This document shows positions 1-8,600 of a DNA stretch of 16,420 nucleotides, piece by piece. Source of the DNA: Candidatus Omnitrophota bacterium. Lineage in GTDB: Bacteria > Omnitrophota > Gorgyraeia > S143-82. The DNA lies in the NCBI GenBank assembly GCA_027034965.1, contig JALVWL010000046.1, positions 1 through 16,420 of the forward strand, read 5' to 3'. The position numbers and the translations under genes were made by a program. The notes below the pieces were generated by a model that was not told the DNA's origin, did no database searches, and saw nothing but the letters and a program-made list of their open reading frames with translations. Every line of letters begins with the position of its first letter. Position 1 is the stretch's first letter.

Positions 1-63
1 ATAAAAATATCCCAGTAAATAAGAATCCTTCATGCTTCTTTCTTCCTCCTCCATTCTCAAAAC

Positions 64-105
64 TTGAGTTGTGGTTTTTAGTTTTGCGTTTTGAGTTTTT
101 AGTTA
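64..105 (+). repeat. Degenerate TTTTTAG/TTTTGAG intergenic repeat, left copy
   Basis: The first 22 nt (64-85, beginning TTGAGTTGTGG and ending TTTTTAGTTTT) recur exactly and in the same orientation at 16290-16311. The following bases continue in the same low-complexity style, with another TTTTGAG and another TTTTTAG. The shared GAGTTGTGG core is not a simple homopolymer, so chance AT-richness is an unlikely explanation. The likely nature is a dispersed degenerate intergenic repeat; I see no target duplications or coding capacity. Confidence 0.6.
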
Positions 106-194
106 TTTTAATTTGTCCCACAACGAGTTCCATTATATTACAAATCCCTATTGCATAATTTGGGTTTATCCAATACTGCAAAAGCCACTTCCGC

Positions 195-216
195 AAATAA
201 TCAAAAATGATTATTT
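195..216. terminator. AT-rich perfect hairpin, possible operon end
   Basis: AAATAATCA and TGATTATTT form a perfect 9-bp stem around a 4-nt loop. It lies about 70 bp beyond the stop of the last minus-strand gene, where a transcription end would be expected. The stem contains only one GC pair, and no strong T-tract follows that is separate from the stem, so it is at best a weak terminator or a protein-binding palindrome. Confidence 0.3.
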
Positions 217-287
217 TAAGAAACAGGCGAACAGATTTATCGATCAGGTAAGATTTATCCCTCAAAAGTCGCTCTCTATTTCATCAC

Positions 288-1145
288 CTACCGACTTACA
301 AATACAACTTCTCCTGAGCCATCTAATATAACCGATAAGGCATTGAATGGATCATCTAAAGAGGTAAAAATACGATATTCACCCTCTTTCTGCACTCCCG
401 CTTTTTTAATCACCTTTTCAACGTCTTCATAAGAGATCCTTAATTCGTCCATCAAATCCAAGGCCTTACCCGAATAAAGACGACCGCTTATCATTTTTGG
501 CCTGTGAGGGGAAATCCTTCCAACTGGCGGCTCTGGACATTCTGACCTAGTACAAGATAAGGTTATAGCATCATCGCGTGCCCCTGGCAAAGAATCAGGC
601 TTTTCCCCCAATACATAGCACTGCCATACAGAGACAGAGACGACCCCCGAAGGCCCACCCTGTTGTGGATGGGGATTTTTCTCAAAATGCCAACCAATCA
701 CAAGTCCGTCATTTTTGTAGACTATATCGTCACCTTTTCCTATTTCTTTCTGTAATCTTATCCATTGTAAAAGTTCCTTCAGAGAACAAAAGTGCTGTTG
801 CCCTTCTTCCACATTCACTAATATCCCTTTCACTTCTGTGGGATAATATCCTCCCAAACTTCCATACCACCTTGATCTCCTTGGCCATAAATTTATTTTT
901 ACCTCTCTATCATCCCACTTAATCCGCCTTCCCGTAGCACCTACAGCCCTTATTTCTATCGTGCCATTTTTGTTTGTCGCAATAATACACATACCCTCTG
1001 TCATCACCGGTTCTTTGATAGCCAAACCTATCCCTTGGGAAAAACCTATACCTTTTGCCAAGAAATACAACGCTATGGATAGCACAATAAAAGCCACCGA
1101 GCCACTAATACCAAGTATAAGGATCCTTTTATCTCGAATGCTCAT
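288..1145 (-). CDS. Single-pass membrane protein of unknown function
   Basis: I do not recognise the family. The 285-residue product begins with a short basic segment (SIRDKR) followed by a hydrophobic helix at about residues 6-31, which fits an N-terminal membrane anchor or uncleaved signal. The rest is a soluble domain presumably outside the cytoplasm. It has a Gly/Trp/Tyr-rich part near residues 85-105, three cysteines in the middle (a QCY motif and a CTRSEC motif that could form disulfides), and a C-terminal part that may be a small globular domain. The ATG at 1145 is preferred over an upstream in-frame GTG at 1154 because GGGAGGT lies 7 nt before the ATG and overlaps the GTG. It is the last gene of the DUF2089-LemA-TPM operon, 106 nt after the TPM gene. 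No catalytic motif is visible. Confidence 0.7.
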   Translation of the reverse strand: MSIRDKRILILGISGSVAFIVLSIALYFLAKGIGFSQGIGLAIKEPVMTEGMCIIATNKNGTIEIRAVGATGRRIKWDDREVKINLWPRRSRWYGSLGGYYPTEVKGILVNVEEGQQHFCSLKELLQWIRLQKEIGKGDDIVYKNDGLVIGWHFEKNPHPQQGGPSGVVSVSVWQCYVLGEKPDSLPGARDDAITLSCTRSECPEPPVGRISPHRPKMISGRLYSGKALDLMDELRISYEDVEKVIKKAGVQKEGEYRIFTSLDDPFNALSVILDGSGEVVFVSR

Positions 1146-1251
1146 TTTACACACCTCCCTTAAATAAAGCTCACTTTACAAACCTGCTTTACTTCGTGAA
1201 AGCAAGTAATCATTGCTTACCTGTCGGCTTGTATCCAAGTAATATCACCCC

Positions 1252-2766
1252 CTAAAAATACTCCCTCCGGCTGGTTTGTTCTAAGGTGATTTTTATCTCC
1301 TTTCTCTCCTTCAAATCCCGCAGGATCTCCAATGTTATCTTATCCCCGGGTCTGTGCCTGCGGAGGATGTCCAAAAACTGGCCTGGGAGCAGCTCACCAT
1401 AAGGACCTTTTTTGCCATTGACGGCCAGGATAATATCGCCTGCCTTTAAGCCTGCCCTTTCTGCAGGGCTTCCTGGGCAGACATCAAGGACAACGGTTGA
1501 GGGCACGCCTGCGTATTTTTCTTCTACTTCATTGGTCATCGCAAGGTATATGCCGATCCAAATCCGCGGAGGCTTTTGATAATATCTAAAGCGGCGAAAT
1601 ATATCCTTCGCATCGGGCATCTCTGCCTTCAAATCATCCCTTCTCCTCAACGAGAGCATCCGCGGATCCAATGTATAATCATCCATAAGGACTTCCACAT
1701 AAGGGTAAAGCCACGCATCATTGGCCCAATGAGTAAACGGTCCGCCGAATACGATACCCCGGGCCATTGCATCCAGGTCCATCTGCCAGCCCTTGTCTGT
1801 CTTCTCAATGAAGTACGGCGGAAGTTTTGCCATCTTCATATAGTCATCGTCCGGGTGGAACACCACCGCCCACTTGCCATTTTGCCTCACCTCATAACTG
1901 ACACCATCCCAGGCCCGGGCCTCAGCGCGTCTCTGGCCAGTGGTGGTGGTCCAGTGCCTGAAAAATGCCTTTGTCCTTTCATTAAACAGATCCACTGTAT
2001 AGTCCCTCATATTCCTGGCGCAGAACTCCAGATACCTCCTGAAGGCAAGCTCTGGGGTCGGTTGGGCGCTGAAATACTGCTTTATTGCTTGAGGAATCTG
2101 GGGCAGGGGCCTATTCAGGGCAGCACCGAAGTCAAACCTGCCTTTGGCGCCTGCGCCTCCGGAATAGTAGCCTATCTCTGATTGCTCTTTTATCCCTTTT
2201 ACATTAACACCCCTCTCTTGCATATGGTATATCCTGTAAACGAAGTTCTCAATTGTAGCCAGGAATCCCTTTCTCCAGTCGGCCTGCTCCAGAAACTCAT
2301 CCAAAATCTCCCTCTCAACCTGACCAACATACTGGTCAGTAAATACTGCCTCCAGGTCATAGCCAATCTCTATCTTCACCTGTTTGCTCTGCCAATCTAT
2401 CAGTATCAGGACGCCCTTTTTGCCCTGCGTGCTCTTGCCGATCCGCCATTGAGTAAAGATACGAGCGGCAAAGCTAGCGATGTCCTGCCTGCCAAGAGAA
2501 GGGGCAATAATTACAACAAAGTCAATGTCAAAGGCATCTCTTAGACTTCTGCCTGTTTCATCTATTTCTTCTGCCACATCCTCTGGCATAACACCTGCAA
2601 GGTCAAAACAGAATATATCATCATCTGGCCTTTCTTGAGGAAAACCTTCTTTTCCCATAACATCAGAGAACCACTTGACAATGTCAAAGGCATAAACATT
2701 GGAAGGCATCATCCCACAAGCAGTCATAGAGAGCAGGCCGAGTAGGATTACTGGTTTAAGCCTCAT
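1252..2766 (-). CDS. Secreted TPM-domain protein with C-terminal PDZ domain
   Basis: The protein of about 504 residues starts with a signal sequence (hydrophobic stretch after MRLKP) containing a possible but imperfect lipobox ending at Cys17 (SMTAC), so it may be exported or a lipoprotein. Residues ~50-190 match the TPM (YgcG/Psb32, PF04536) fold: FDIDFVVIIA, then a GKKGVLILID strand and an IEIGYDLE motif followed by TDQYVG, as is usual in the family. A middle region rich in Trp and Tyr (~190-400) is not recognised. Residues ~415-495 form a PDZ domain (SPAERAGLKAGDIILAVNG). TPM proteins are often encoded beside LemA, as here, and are linked to membrane-protein quality control or phosphatase activity; the exact function is unsettled. 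The ATG at 2766, six nt after AGAGG, is preferred to the TTG two codons upstream. It lies 30 nt after lemA. Confidence 0.85.
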   Translation of the reverse strand: MRLKPVILLGLLSMTACGMMPSNVYAFDIVKWFSDVMGKEGFPQERPDDDIFCFDLAGVMPEDVAEEIDETGRSLRDAFDIDFVVIIAPSLGRQDIASFAARIFTQWRIGKSTQGKKGVLILIDWQSKQVKIEIGYDLEAVFTDQYVGQVEREILDEFLEQADWRKGFLATIENFVYRIYHMQERGVNVKGIKEQSEIGYYSGGAGAKGRFDFGAALNRPLPQIPQAIKQYFSAQPTPELAFRRYLEFCARNMRDYTVDLFNERTKAFFRHWTTTTGQRRAEARAWDGVSYEVRQNGKWAVVFHPDDDYMKMAKLPPYFIEKTDKGWQMDLDAMARGIVFGGPFTHWANDAWLYPYVEVLMDDYTLDPRMLSLRRRDDLKAEMPDAKDIFRRFRYYQKPPRIWIGIYLAMTNEVEEKYAGVPSTVVLDVCPGSPAERAGLKAGDIILAVNGKKGPYGELLPGQFLDILRRHRPGDKITLEILRDLKERKEIKITLEQTSRREYF

Positions 2767-2796
2767 TTCCAACCTCTTATTCTTGGCTCCAGCGGC

Positions 2797-3387
2797 CTAA
2801 AACTTTACCTCTCTTGGCTTGTCTGCCTTTTTCTCAGCCTCAAAGAACTCCCTTGGTCTAAAACCCAAGGCCTTGGCAAGTATGATATTCGGGAAAACTA
2901 CCAGACTACGGTTATATTGGCGCACTGCATAGTTATATCTTTGCCTGGCAACTGCAATGCGGTTCTCTGTACCCTCTAACTGGTCCTGAAGGGCCAGGAA
3001 GTTTTGGCTGGCCTTTAATTCCGGATATCGCTCCATCAGGGCGAATAATTTGCTGACATCTCCGTCCAAGGCGACCTTTGCCTGCATCAGCTCCTTTGGC
3101 GAGACGTCCTTGCCTTTAAGCATCTGCTTCATCTTGGCCCTTGCCTTGGTCACGGCAATCAGCGTCTCCTTCTCATGGACCGCATAACCCTTTACCGTCT
3201 CCACGAGGTTGGGAATCAGATCAAGCCTCCTCTGGAGCTGGGCCTCTACATCTGCCCAGGCGGCATCTACGGTCTTTTGACCGCTGACAATGGAATTATA
3301 GGCCAAGACAAACCAGCCCAAAACCACTGCAATGAAGACCAGTACCACCACAGCGACCGCACCAGTGCCTATCCGACTCATCCTCAT
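2797..3387 (-). CDS. lemA: LemA family membrane protein
   Basis: This 196-residue protein is a canonical LemA (PF04011). A single N-terminal transmembrane helix (about residues 8-30) is followed by the hallmark YNSIVSGQKTVDAAWADVE segment and a four-helix coiled-coil-like domain with RRLDLIPNLVETVKGY. Near the C terminus comes ARQRYNYAVRQYN, then FPNIILAKALGF. LemA proteins sit in the inner membrane with the helical domain outside the cytoplasm. The role is poorly defined, but they recur with TPM-domain proteins, which is exactly the next gene. The frame is open to 3429, but the ATG at 3387 is chosen because GGAGG lies 6 nt before it and the longer version would overlap the upstream gene. A second LemA-like gene precedes it by 19 nt. 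Confidence 0.93.
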   Translation of the reverse strand: MRMSRIGTGAVAVVVLVFIAVVLGWFVLAYNSIVSGQKTVDAAWADVEAQLQRRLDLIPNLVETVKGYAVHEKETLIAVTKARAKMKQMLKGKDVSPKELMQAKVALDGDVSKLFALMERYPELKASQNFLALQDQLEGTENRIAVARQRYNYAVRQYNRSLVVFPNIILAKALGFRPREFFEAEKKADKPREVKF

Positions 3388-3406
3388 CTCACACCTCCTC
3401 TCTACA

Positions 3407-4171
3407 TCAGGCCCCATAATAACTGACACCCTTTACATCACTGCCTACAATACTGCCAGGGAAGGCCTTGGTGAATACCTTATAGGCCTTCACTGCCTGG
3501 TTGTAATCAATCCTTGCCTTTGCAAGCATATTCTCTACTTCTTTGACCTGCAATATTACCGTGGCATAGTCCTTGCCGAACTCCGAAGTAGGATAGGACT
3601 CTATAACCGCAAGGACCTTAGATGCACCTGCATCCACCTCGTCGAGATTTACGCTCCTGTAATCGTTGAGTTTACTGCGCAATCTGGTTATCTCCTCTAG
3701 CAGGGACTTCTCTATCTGGGCATGGCGCTCAGCAAGGGAGATGGCCTTCTCCAAGAGGTCCACCTTCTGTTGATAAAAGGCCAACACCGATGCCCAGGCC
3801 TCGTTAACCCGCTCTTCCAGGCGTATCTTCTTATTCCTCAAAGAGATAAAAAACAACTGCCAGGCCGTCAAGACAAACACAGATAGAGAGATAATAGAAA
3901 ACAAAAGCGCTCTATCCATATCCCTCACCTCCTTTATAAACAAAAAACCAATCACTGCCCCAGCCAGAAACAGTGCCAGAATCCGCAAGAAAGAGGATAT
4001 ACCAGAGACTCTCTTGAGCTTCTCTGCTTTATCAGCCTCAGAGATACTTTCCAGCAAGGTCTCTTTCTTAAGCTGAGACTCCCTTATCGCCTGCTTTAAG
4101 GCCGAGGCCTGTTCAGGGGAAAGCCTGCCCTTCATCAACATCTCATCTATGCGTTTTAATTCCTCCTGCAT
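3407..4171 (-). CDS. LemA-like paralogue with two membrane helices and an N-terminal coil
   Basis: The 254-residue product has three parts. Residues 1-55 are a charged helical segment containing MKGRLSPEQASAL, which resembles a SHOCT-like short helical hairpin. Residues ~58-80 and ~88-110 are transmembrane helices. Residues ~115-250 align by eye with LemA: VNEAWASVLAFYQQKVDLLEKA matches the DAAWADVEAQLQRRLDL region, and ARIDYNQAVKAYKVFTKAFPGSIVG matches the YNYAVRQYN...FPN region of the gene downstream. It is therefore probably a diverged LemA with a cytosolic N-terminal module added. Its Shine-Dalgarno AAGGAGG overlaps the TAA of the preceding gene and lies very near the ATG, which suggests coupled translation. 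A direct physical partnership with LemA is inferred, not shown. Confidence 0.75.
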   Translation of the reverse strand: MQEELKRIDEMLMKGRLSPEQASALKQAIRESQLKKETLLESISEADKAEKLKRVSGISSFLRILALFLAGAVIGFLFIKEVRDMDRALLFSIISLSVFVLTAWQLFFISLRNKKIRLEERVNEAWASVLAFYQQKVDLLEKAISLAERHAQIEKSLLEEITRLRSKLNDYRSVNLDEVDAGASKVLAVIESYPTSEFGKDYATVILQVKEVENMLAKARIDYNQAVKAYKVFTKAFPGSIVGSDVKGVSYYGA

Positions 4172-4180
4172 CTCTCCTCC

Positions 4181-4540
4181 TTATAATTCCTTTATTAATT
4201 TACTGGCCATCTCAGGAGAAATCCTGCCCTTATCTACCTCTCCAAGGATATAATTGACCTCCTCTGACCTGTGTTCCTCAACCAGCTTCTTTAATCGGCC
4301 AATCAGCCTATCCAGTCTCAGGCGCATAGTAGGATAGCTGACACCTATCTTCTTTGCTAGGTCCTTTATCTTACCATCGCAGAGGATAAACTCCTCTATA
4401 AGCCGCTGGTCTTCATAGGAAAGAAGGCTTAAGGCACTAACCGAAAACAGGCCGGATATCTCACTGCCGCAGTCCTGGCACCTGACCGCGCTTATCCTGA
4501 GCCTTCCACTGCAAAACGGGCATTTGTCTATCAGCTTCAT
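4181..4540 (-). CDS. DUF2089-type zinc-ribbon/HTH protein
   Basis: At 119 residues it matches the DUF2089 (PF09862) pattern. An N-terminal zinc ribbon with CPFC and CQDC (Cys7, 10, 21, 24) is followed by the GSEISGLF strand, then a helix-turn-helix at ~50-85 with KDLAKKIGVSYPTMRLRLDRL. A short C-terminal helical motif, DKGRISPEMASKL (103-115), is shared in form with the N terminus of the next protein. DUF2089 proteins are presumed transcription regulators. This one is the first gene after a strong promoter (4561-4588), so it may control its own operon. The ATG at 4540 has GAGGTG 7 nt upstream. The predicted leader is only about 14 nt. Confidence 0.85.
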   Translation of the reverse strand: MKLIDKCPFCSGRLRISAVRCQDCGSEISGLFSVSALSLLSYEDQRLIEEFILCDGKIKDLAKKIGVSYPTMRLRLDRLIGRLKKLVEEHRSEEVNYILGEVDKGRISPEMASKLIKEL

Positions 4541-4560
4541 CTCTTCTCACCTCAACTGGA

Positions 4561-4588
4561 AATATAGCAAAAATTAAAGTAAAGTCAA
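4561..4588 (-). promoter_or_regulatory. Sigma-70-type promoter of the DUF2089-LemA-TPM operon
   Basis: On the minus strand TTGACT (4583-4588) and TATATT (4561-4566) are separated by 16 bp of AT-rich sequence. Both hexamers match the sigma-70 consensus at 5 of 6 positions. They lie 21-48 bp upstream of the ATG at 4540, giving a short leader that contains GAGGTG. The position in the gap between the LacI gene and the DUF2089 gene supports a separate operon. Confidence 0.7.
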
Positions 4589-4650
4589 CTTTTTCTTTAG
4601 AAAAATTAAATTATTTTAAAGTTAGCATTAATCTTATTAAAGGCTGTGGC

Positions 4651-4673
4651 TAAATTAAACCAGCGGTGGCTGG
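4651..4673 (-). terminator. Possible weak terminator at the end of the LacI-family gene
   Basis: On the minus strand the last codons of the LacI-family gene form CCAGC-CACC-GCTGG (4660-4673), followed by TTTAATTT. The stem is GC-rich but only 5 bp, and the T-tract is broken, so termination efficiency would be modest. It is placed correctly for the end of the secretin operon, ahead of the next promoter. Confidence 0.35.
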
Positions 4674-5680
4674 CAGGAGTTTCGCACAACTAACTCTGTG
4701 TGCAGATATACCTTATGAGGTGCAACGTGGGACATATATATGTGTCTGCCCTTCTTATTCTCTATGATACGGTGGAGTTCTTCTACCGCCTCTCTTGCCA
4801 TCTCAAGCAGGGGCTGTTTGACAGTGGTCAGGGGGACGGGAGACTGTACCGCAGAAGGACTGTTGTCAAAGCCTACCACAGATATATCTCGGGGGACATT
4901 TAACCCCTTCTCTTTCAATACAGAAACAACCTCTAATGCCATCTCATCACTGGCAACGAATATCGCAGTGGGCCTGGGCCTGAGCTTGAGGAGCTTTTCT
5001 ACTCCTACGCGTGCTGAGACTCTGGAGAAGTCTGCCTCCTGGATATACTCTGGTCGCAGTTCTATCCCTGCCTTGAGGATTGCCTCTTTATAGCCTGTAA
5101 GTCGGTCAACCGCAGACTGGGTGTTGAGGTCTCCTGTAATGTGTGCTATCTTCGTATGGCCCAGAGAGATCAGGTATTCCACAGCCTCCTTGGCCCCACC
5201 CCTATTATCTATAGCAAAACAGTCCACGGGCAGGTCATCTACTACATTGTTTATTACTACGGTTGGAATCCCCCTTTCTATGGTGTTTTTCAAACAATTG
5301 TACTGAGATATGATGTCTGCGAATATTACTCCTCCTGCGGCAATTGGCAGGGCATCCCTTTCGCGGGTAGATACATACAGAATCAAGTCAAGCCCCAGGG
5401 CATCACAGACTATCCCGACCCCTCTCAATATCTCCACCGCATAATAGGAATAGAATACCCCCTCATAATGAGGGATAACCACTGCTATGGTCCTTGTAAC
5501 GCCCCCTGCAAGTCTCTGTGCGCTTATATTTGGATGGTACTTGAGGTCTCTTATTGCCTGCTCTACCTTCTGGCGGGTCTGTGGCCGTACATTAGGGTGT
5601 TTGTTTATGACGCGTGAAACAGTGGCCGGTGAGACTCCAGCATATTTGGCAACATCAAAGATATTGACAGTAGACCTCAT
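4655..5680 (-). CDS. LacI/GalR-family transcriptional regulator
   Basis: The 341-residue protein is a full-length LacI-family repressor. The N-terminal helix-turn-helix is NIFDVAKYAGVSPATVSRVIN (residues 6-26, quoted here in two parts: NIFDVAKYAG and VSPATVSRVIN), followed by the hinge helix NISAQRLAGG (~52-62). A periplasmic-binding-protein-like effector domain fills residues ~65-340, with VINNVVDD, HTKIAHITGD, IFVASDEMA and ISVVGFDNSPSA, the last being the family signature. Effectors in the family are mostly sugars or nucleosides; which one applies here cannot be read from sequence. The ATG lies only 14 nt after the secretin stop, with no clear Shine-Dalgarno, so translation probably depends on the upstream gene. 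No sugar-utilisation gene lies beside it, which is unusual and raises the possibility that it regulates the secretin operon or distant targets. Confidence 0.92.
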   Translation of the reverse strand: MRSTVNIFDVAKYAGVSPATVSRVINKHPNVRPQTRQKVEQAIRDLKYHPNISAQRLAGGVTRTIAVVIPHYEGVFYSYYAVEILRGVGIVCDALGLDLILYVSTRERDALPIAAGGVIFADIISQYNCLKNTIERGIPTVVINNVVDDLPVDCFAIDNRGGAKEAVEYLISLGHTKIAHITGDLNTQSAVDRLTGYKEAILKAGIELRPEYIQEADFSRVSARVGVEKLLKLRPRPTAIFVASDEMALEVVSVLKEKGLNVPRDISVVGFDNSPSAVQSPVPLTTVKQPLLEMAREAVEELHRIIENKKGRHIYMSHVAPHKVYLHTELVVRNSCQPPLV

Positions 5681-5694
5681 AGCAGAAATATTGG

Positions 5695-8600
5695 TTATTC
5701 ATCCTCTGCTACCAGGGCATCTCCCTGGGAATCCATCACAGTTGCTGTTACGAATATAAGGAGATTTCTCCTGTTTATACTATCGGTCTGTTTTTTAAAT
5801 AGGGTCCCTAGTACTGGCAGATCTCCCAGGAGAGGGACCTTGGTCAGGACCTTTGTTCGACTCTCCCTGATAAGGCCGCCCAATACAACTGTATCCTGAT
5901 TATCGACCACGACATTCGTATTAAGGTTGCGAGAGGTGAATTTCGGCAGCTTTACCCCTCCTGTATACTCAAAGTAGTCGGCCACTGCGTCGCTTACCTC
6001 TGGAATAAGGCTGAGGCTTATGGTCTTCATATCATCACCAACGCTAGGGGTTACGTTCAGAATTATACCAATATCCCTCTTTATGAAGTCCGTAGGTACA
6101 TTCTCATAACGGGTCTCGCCGGCATCGTCATAATCCCCATCTCCATTAAGGTCAAACTGCACAATCTGAAACTCGTATCTAGTAGGATATATCCATTCAT
6201 CCACAACCTTAATGGTTGCGGGCTGATTGTTCAAGGTAGTTACGCGCGGAGAGGAAAGGGTACGCGTATTCTGACTCTGTTCAAGGGCATGTAATACTGC
6301 CTCGAATTGGGGTTTTGTCAGGACTCCCTTATAGGTAAGGTTAAGGCCACTTGTAGCATTACTGAAATCAGAGAAATTGACCCCGCTATTCTGGGCAAAG
6401 CCCTGAGAGAACTGCCCACCCTTTACATCTGTTGCCCAGTCTTCGTTTGCTATCTTCCATTCAACCCCCAGCTCAGAGAGGTCAGTTATGTCTACCTCCA
6501 GGAACTTGGCCTCTATCAAGACCTGCACAGGTGCGACATCCAGATTCCAGAGTATCTCATCTATCTTTTTTATATTTGCCGGTGTATTTGTAACTATCAA
6601 TGTACCAGTCCTCTCATCCAGGACCAACTTGCTTCCAGAGGGCCAATCCACAGCCTCTTCTAATATATCCTTAAGGGTCTTGACCTCACTAACAGAGGCA
6701 CCACTTCCCAACTCTACACTGCCTGATGTAGAATTTGAAAACTTTGTATAGAGCCCTATTCCTTTACTCAGATGATAGACTTTGGTCTCCACGGGTTCTT
6801 TTTCCAGCTGATCAGGCGTGGTAATCCAGACCGCATCTTCATCTATCTGGTATGTAAGATTATATGACTTCAAAAGATACTTTAAAGCACTCTCTAAGGC
6901 CATATCCTTTACATCTATACTGACATTATATTCCTTGGAAAGGACCGAAGCAGAGGGGATGATGTTGACCCCTGTCTGGTCAGCAAAGAATTTCAGTACA
7001 TCTACCAAGGGAACATCCTCAAAATTCGCACTAATCTTCTGCTGGAGTTTCTTCTTTATAGGCGGAAGATTCAATATCCTGCGTCTTTCTCTCTCTTCCT
7101 TCTTTATCTTTTTCGTCTTTAAGGAAGTGGGAACAACCCCATCTTTCATTACATCCTTATACATCTTCTTATCCTGCTCATCCAATTTTTTCTGCAATTC
7201 CTCTTTGTCTCGTGCAAATATCTTTTCTTTAACTGCAAACAACTTTTCCTTGGCTACCGAATCGTTAGGGAACAGAAACAGGATATTTTCGTATACCGCT
7301 GCAGCCGACTCGAGTTTCCCATCCTTCTCCAGCTTTTTGGCATCCTGATAGAGCTTATCAACTATCTTGTCCTTTAGTTCTTGTGTCTCCTTTTCCCGGT
7401 TTAAGGCCTTTATATCCTTCTCTCTCTCTTTTATCAGATCCAGGTATTCACGGGCATATGGACTATAATAGGAAATCTGGGCATCCTTTTCCCTTGAAAT
7501 TACCTGAGAAAACAGCTCTCTTGATTTGAGATAATTACCCGAGTTATAAGCTGACTTTGCCTTTTCATACACCTCTCGAATAGTAGGATATAGTTTTTTC
7601 TCTATCTTTATCTGATCCTGTTGGACCTGTTGTTCCCTCTTAAGGAGCATACGGGCCCTCTCAGCCAGTTTCTCGGCCTTGGAGTTTTCAGGATCTATTT
7701 CCAATATATCCTCTGTTATATTCAAAACCTCACCGTAATTGCCTTCATAGAGGTTTTCCTTTGCCTTCTCTATCATCTCCCGAATAAGGGTCTTCTTATT
7801 GCTACCGTCATTTAATGCATCTATCCGCGCAATTCGCAATGATTCGAGACGTTTTTCTATAAGTTTCCGCTTCTTCTCCCTCTCCTTTGCGACCACACGC
7901 TCTATGGAAGCAAGCCGATCTTTAAAAGACTCTACTTTCCTCTTTTGTCTAGGATTCATAAAATCTATATCCTGAGAAAGCATTTTTAACTTATCCTTCA
8001 CCAAAGCAATCCTATTCCAGTTCTTCTCAGCTACCTTTAAGATAGAATCCAGCTCATTGAGTTTCAAATCAATCTCTCTTTCTTTCTGGATACTGGACAG
8101 TGTCCATATTTCCTTCTTGACCTTCTCATCCAAGGAATCTATTCCATAAGACAATAGCCTGGCTTTTGCAAGCATTTCCTTTTGCATCTCATTCATCATA
8201 TGTTCACGGGCCAATCTGTATTCCTCTTCCTTCTTTTTCCTCTCTGCCTCAAGCCTATCGAAATAGTCTTTCCTGGCTTTAACAATACGTCTCTTTAAGA
8301 GTTGGGCCTCTGCACTATCTGGCTCCAATTGGAGTATCCTCTTGACAGCCTTCATTGCCGTAGAGTATCTGCCTTTATCAAGGTAATTCTTTGCCGTATC
8401 AAATAGATCCGCAAGATAGGCTTCGTACTCCTCTCTTCCTTTCTCCTCTACATAGGCCCTTACTTTAGAGGATATATCCTTAATGATATCCCTCTTCTGG
8501 CTTGCCTTTGTCTTAATAAATCTATCCAACTGGGCAAGGGTCCATCTATGTTTCTCATCGAGGACATCCATCTGGGCCTCAGACAATTTTTTTATCTCTC

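Larger units (their letters stand above)
1..287. other. Intergenic region without a convincing gene
   Basis: This AT-rich stretch lies downstream of the 288-1145 gene. It contains a degenerate TTTTTAG/TTTTGAG repeat at 64-105 and a perfect AT-rich palindrome at 195-216. A 72-codon open frame at 113-331 on the plus strand runs into the coding region of the minus-strand gene, has no ribosome binding site and resembles no family I know, so I do not call it. The left edge of the window cuts the region. Confidence 0.6.

Noticed and set aside
113..331. Plus-strand 72-codon open frame at the left end
   Set aside because: No ribosome binding site or promoter, no recognisable motif, and it overlaps the 3' end of the minus-strand gene at 288.
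1190..1222. Hairpin AAGCAA-N7-TTGCTT as a terminator after the TPM gene
   Set aside because: The stem is only 6 bp and is not followed by a T-tract; the next gene appears to be co-transcribed.
1576..2181. 201-codon open frame on the plus strand
   Set aside because: It is antisense to the TPM-PDZ gene, whose conserved motifs lie on the other strand.
4586..4608. AT-rich stem TTTTTC-TTTA-GAAAAA as a terminator
   Set aside because: The stem has a single GC pair and overlaps the -35 region of the promoter at 4561-4588.
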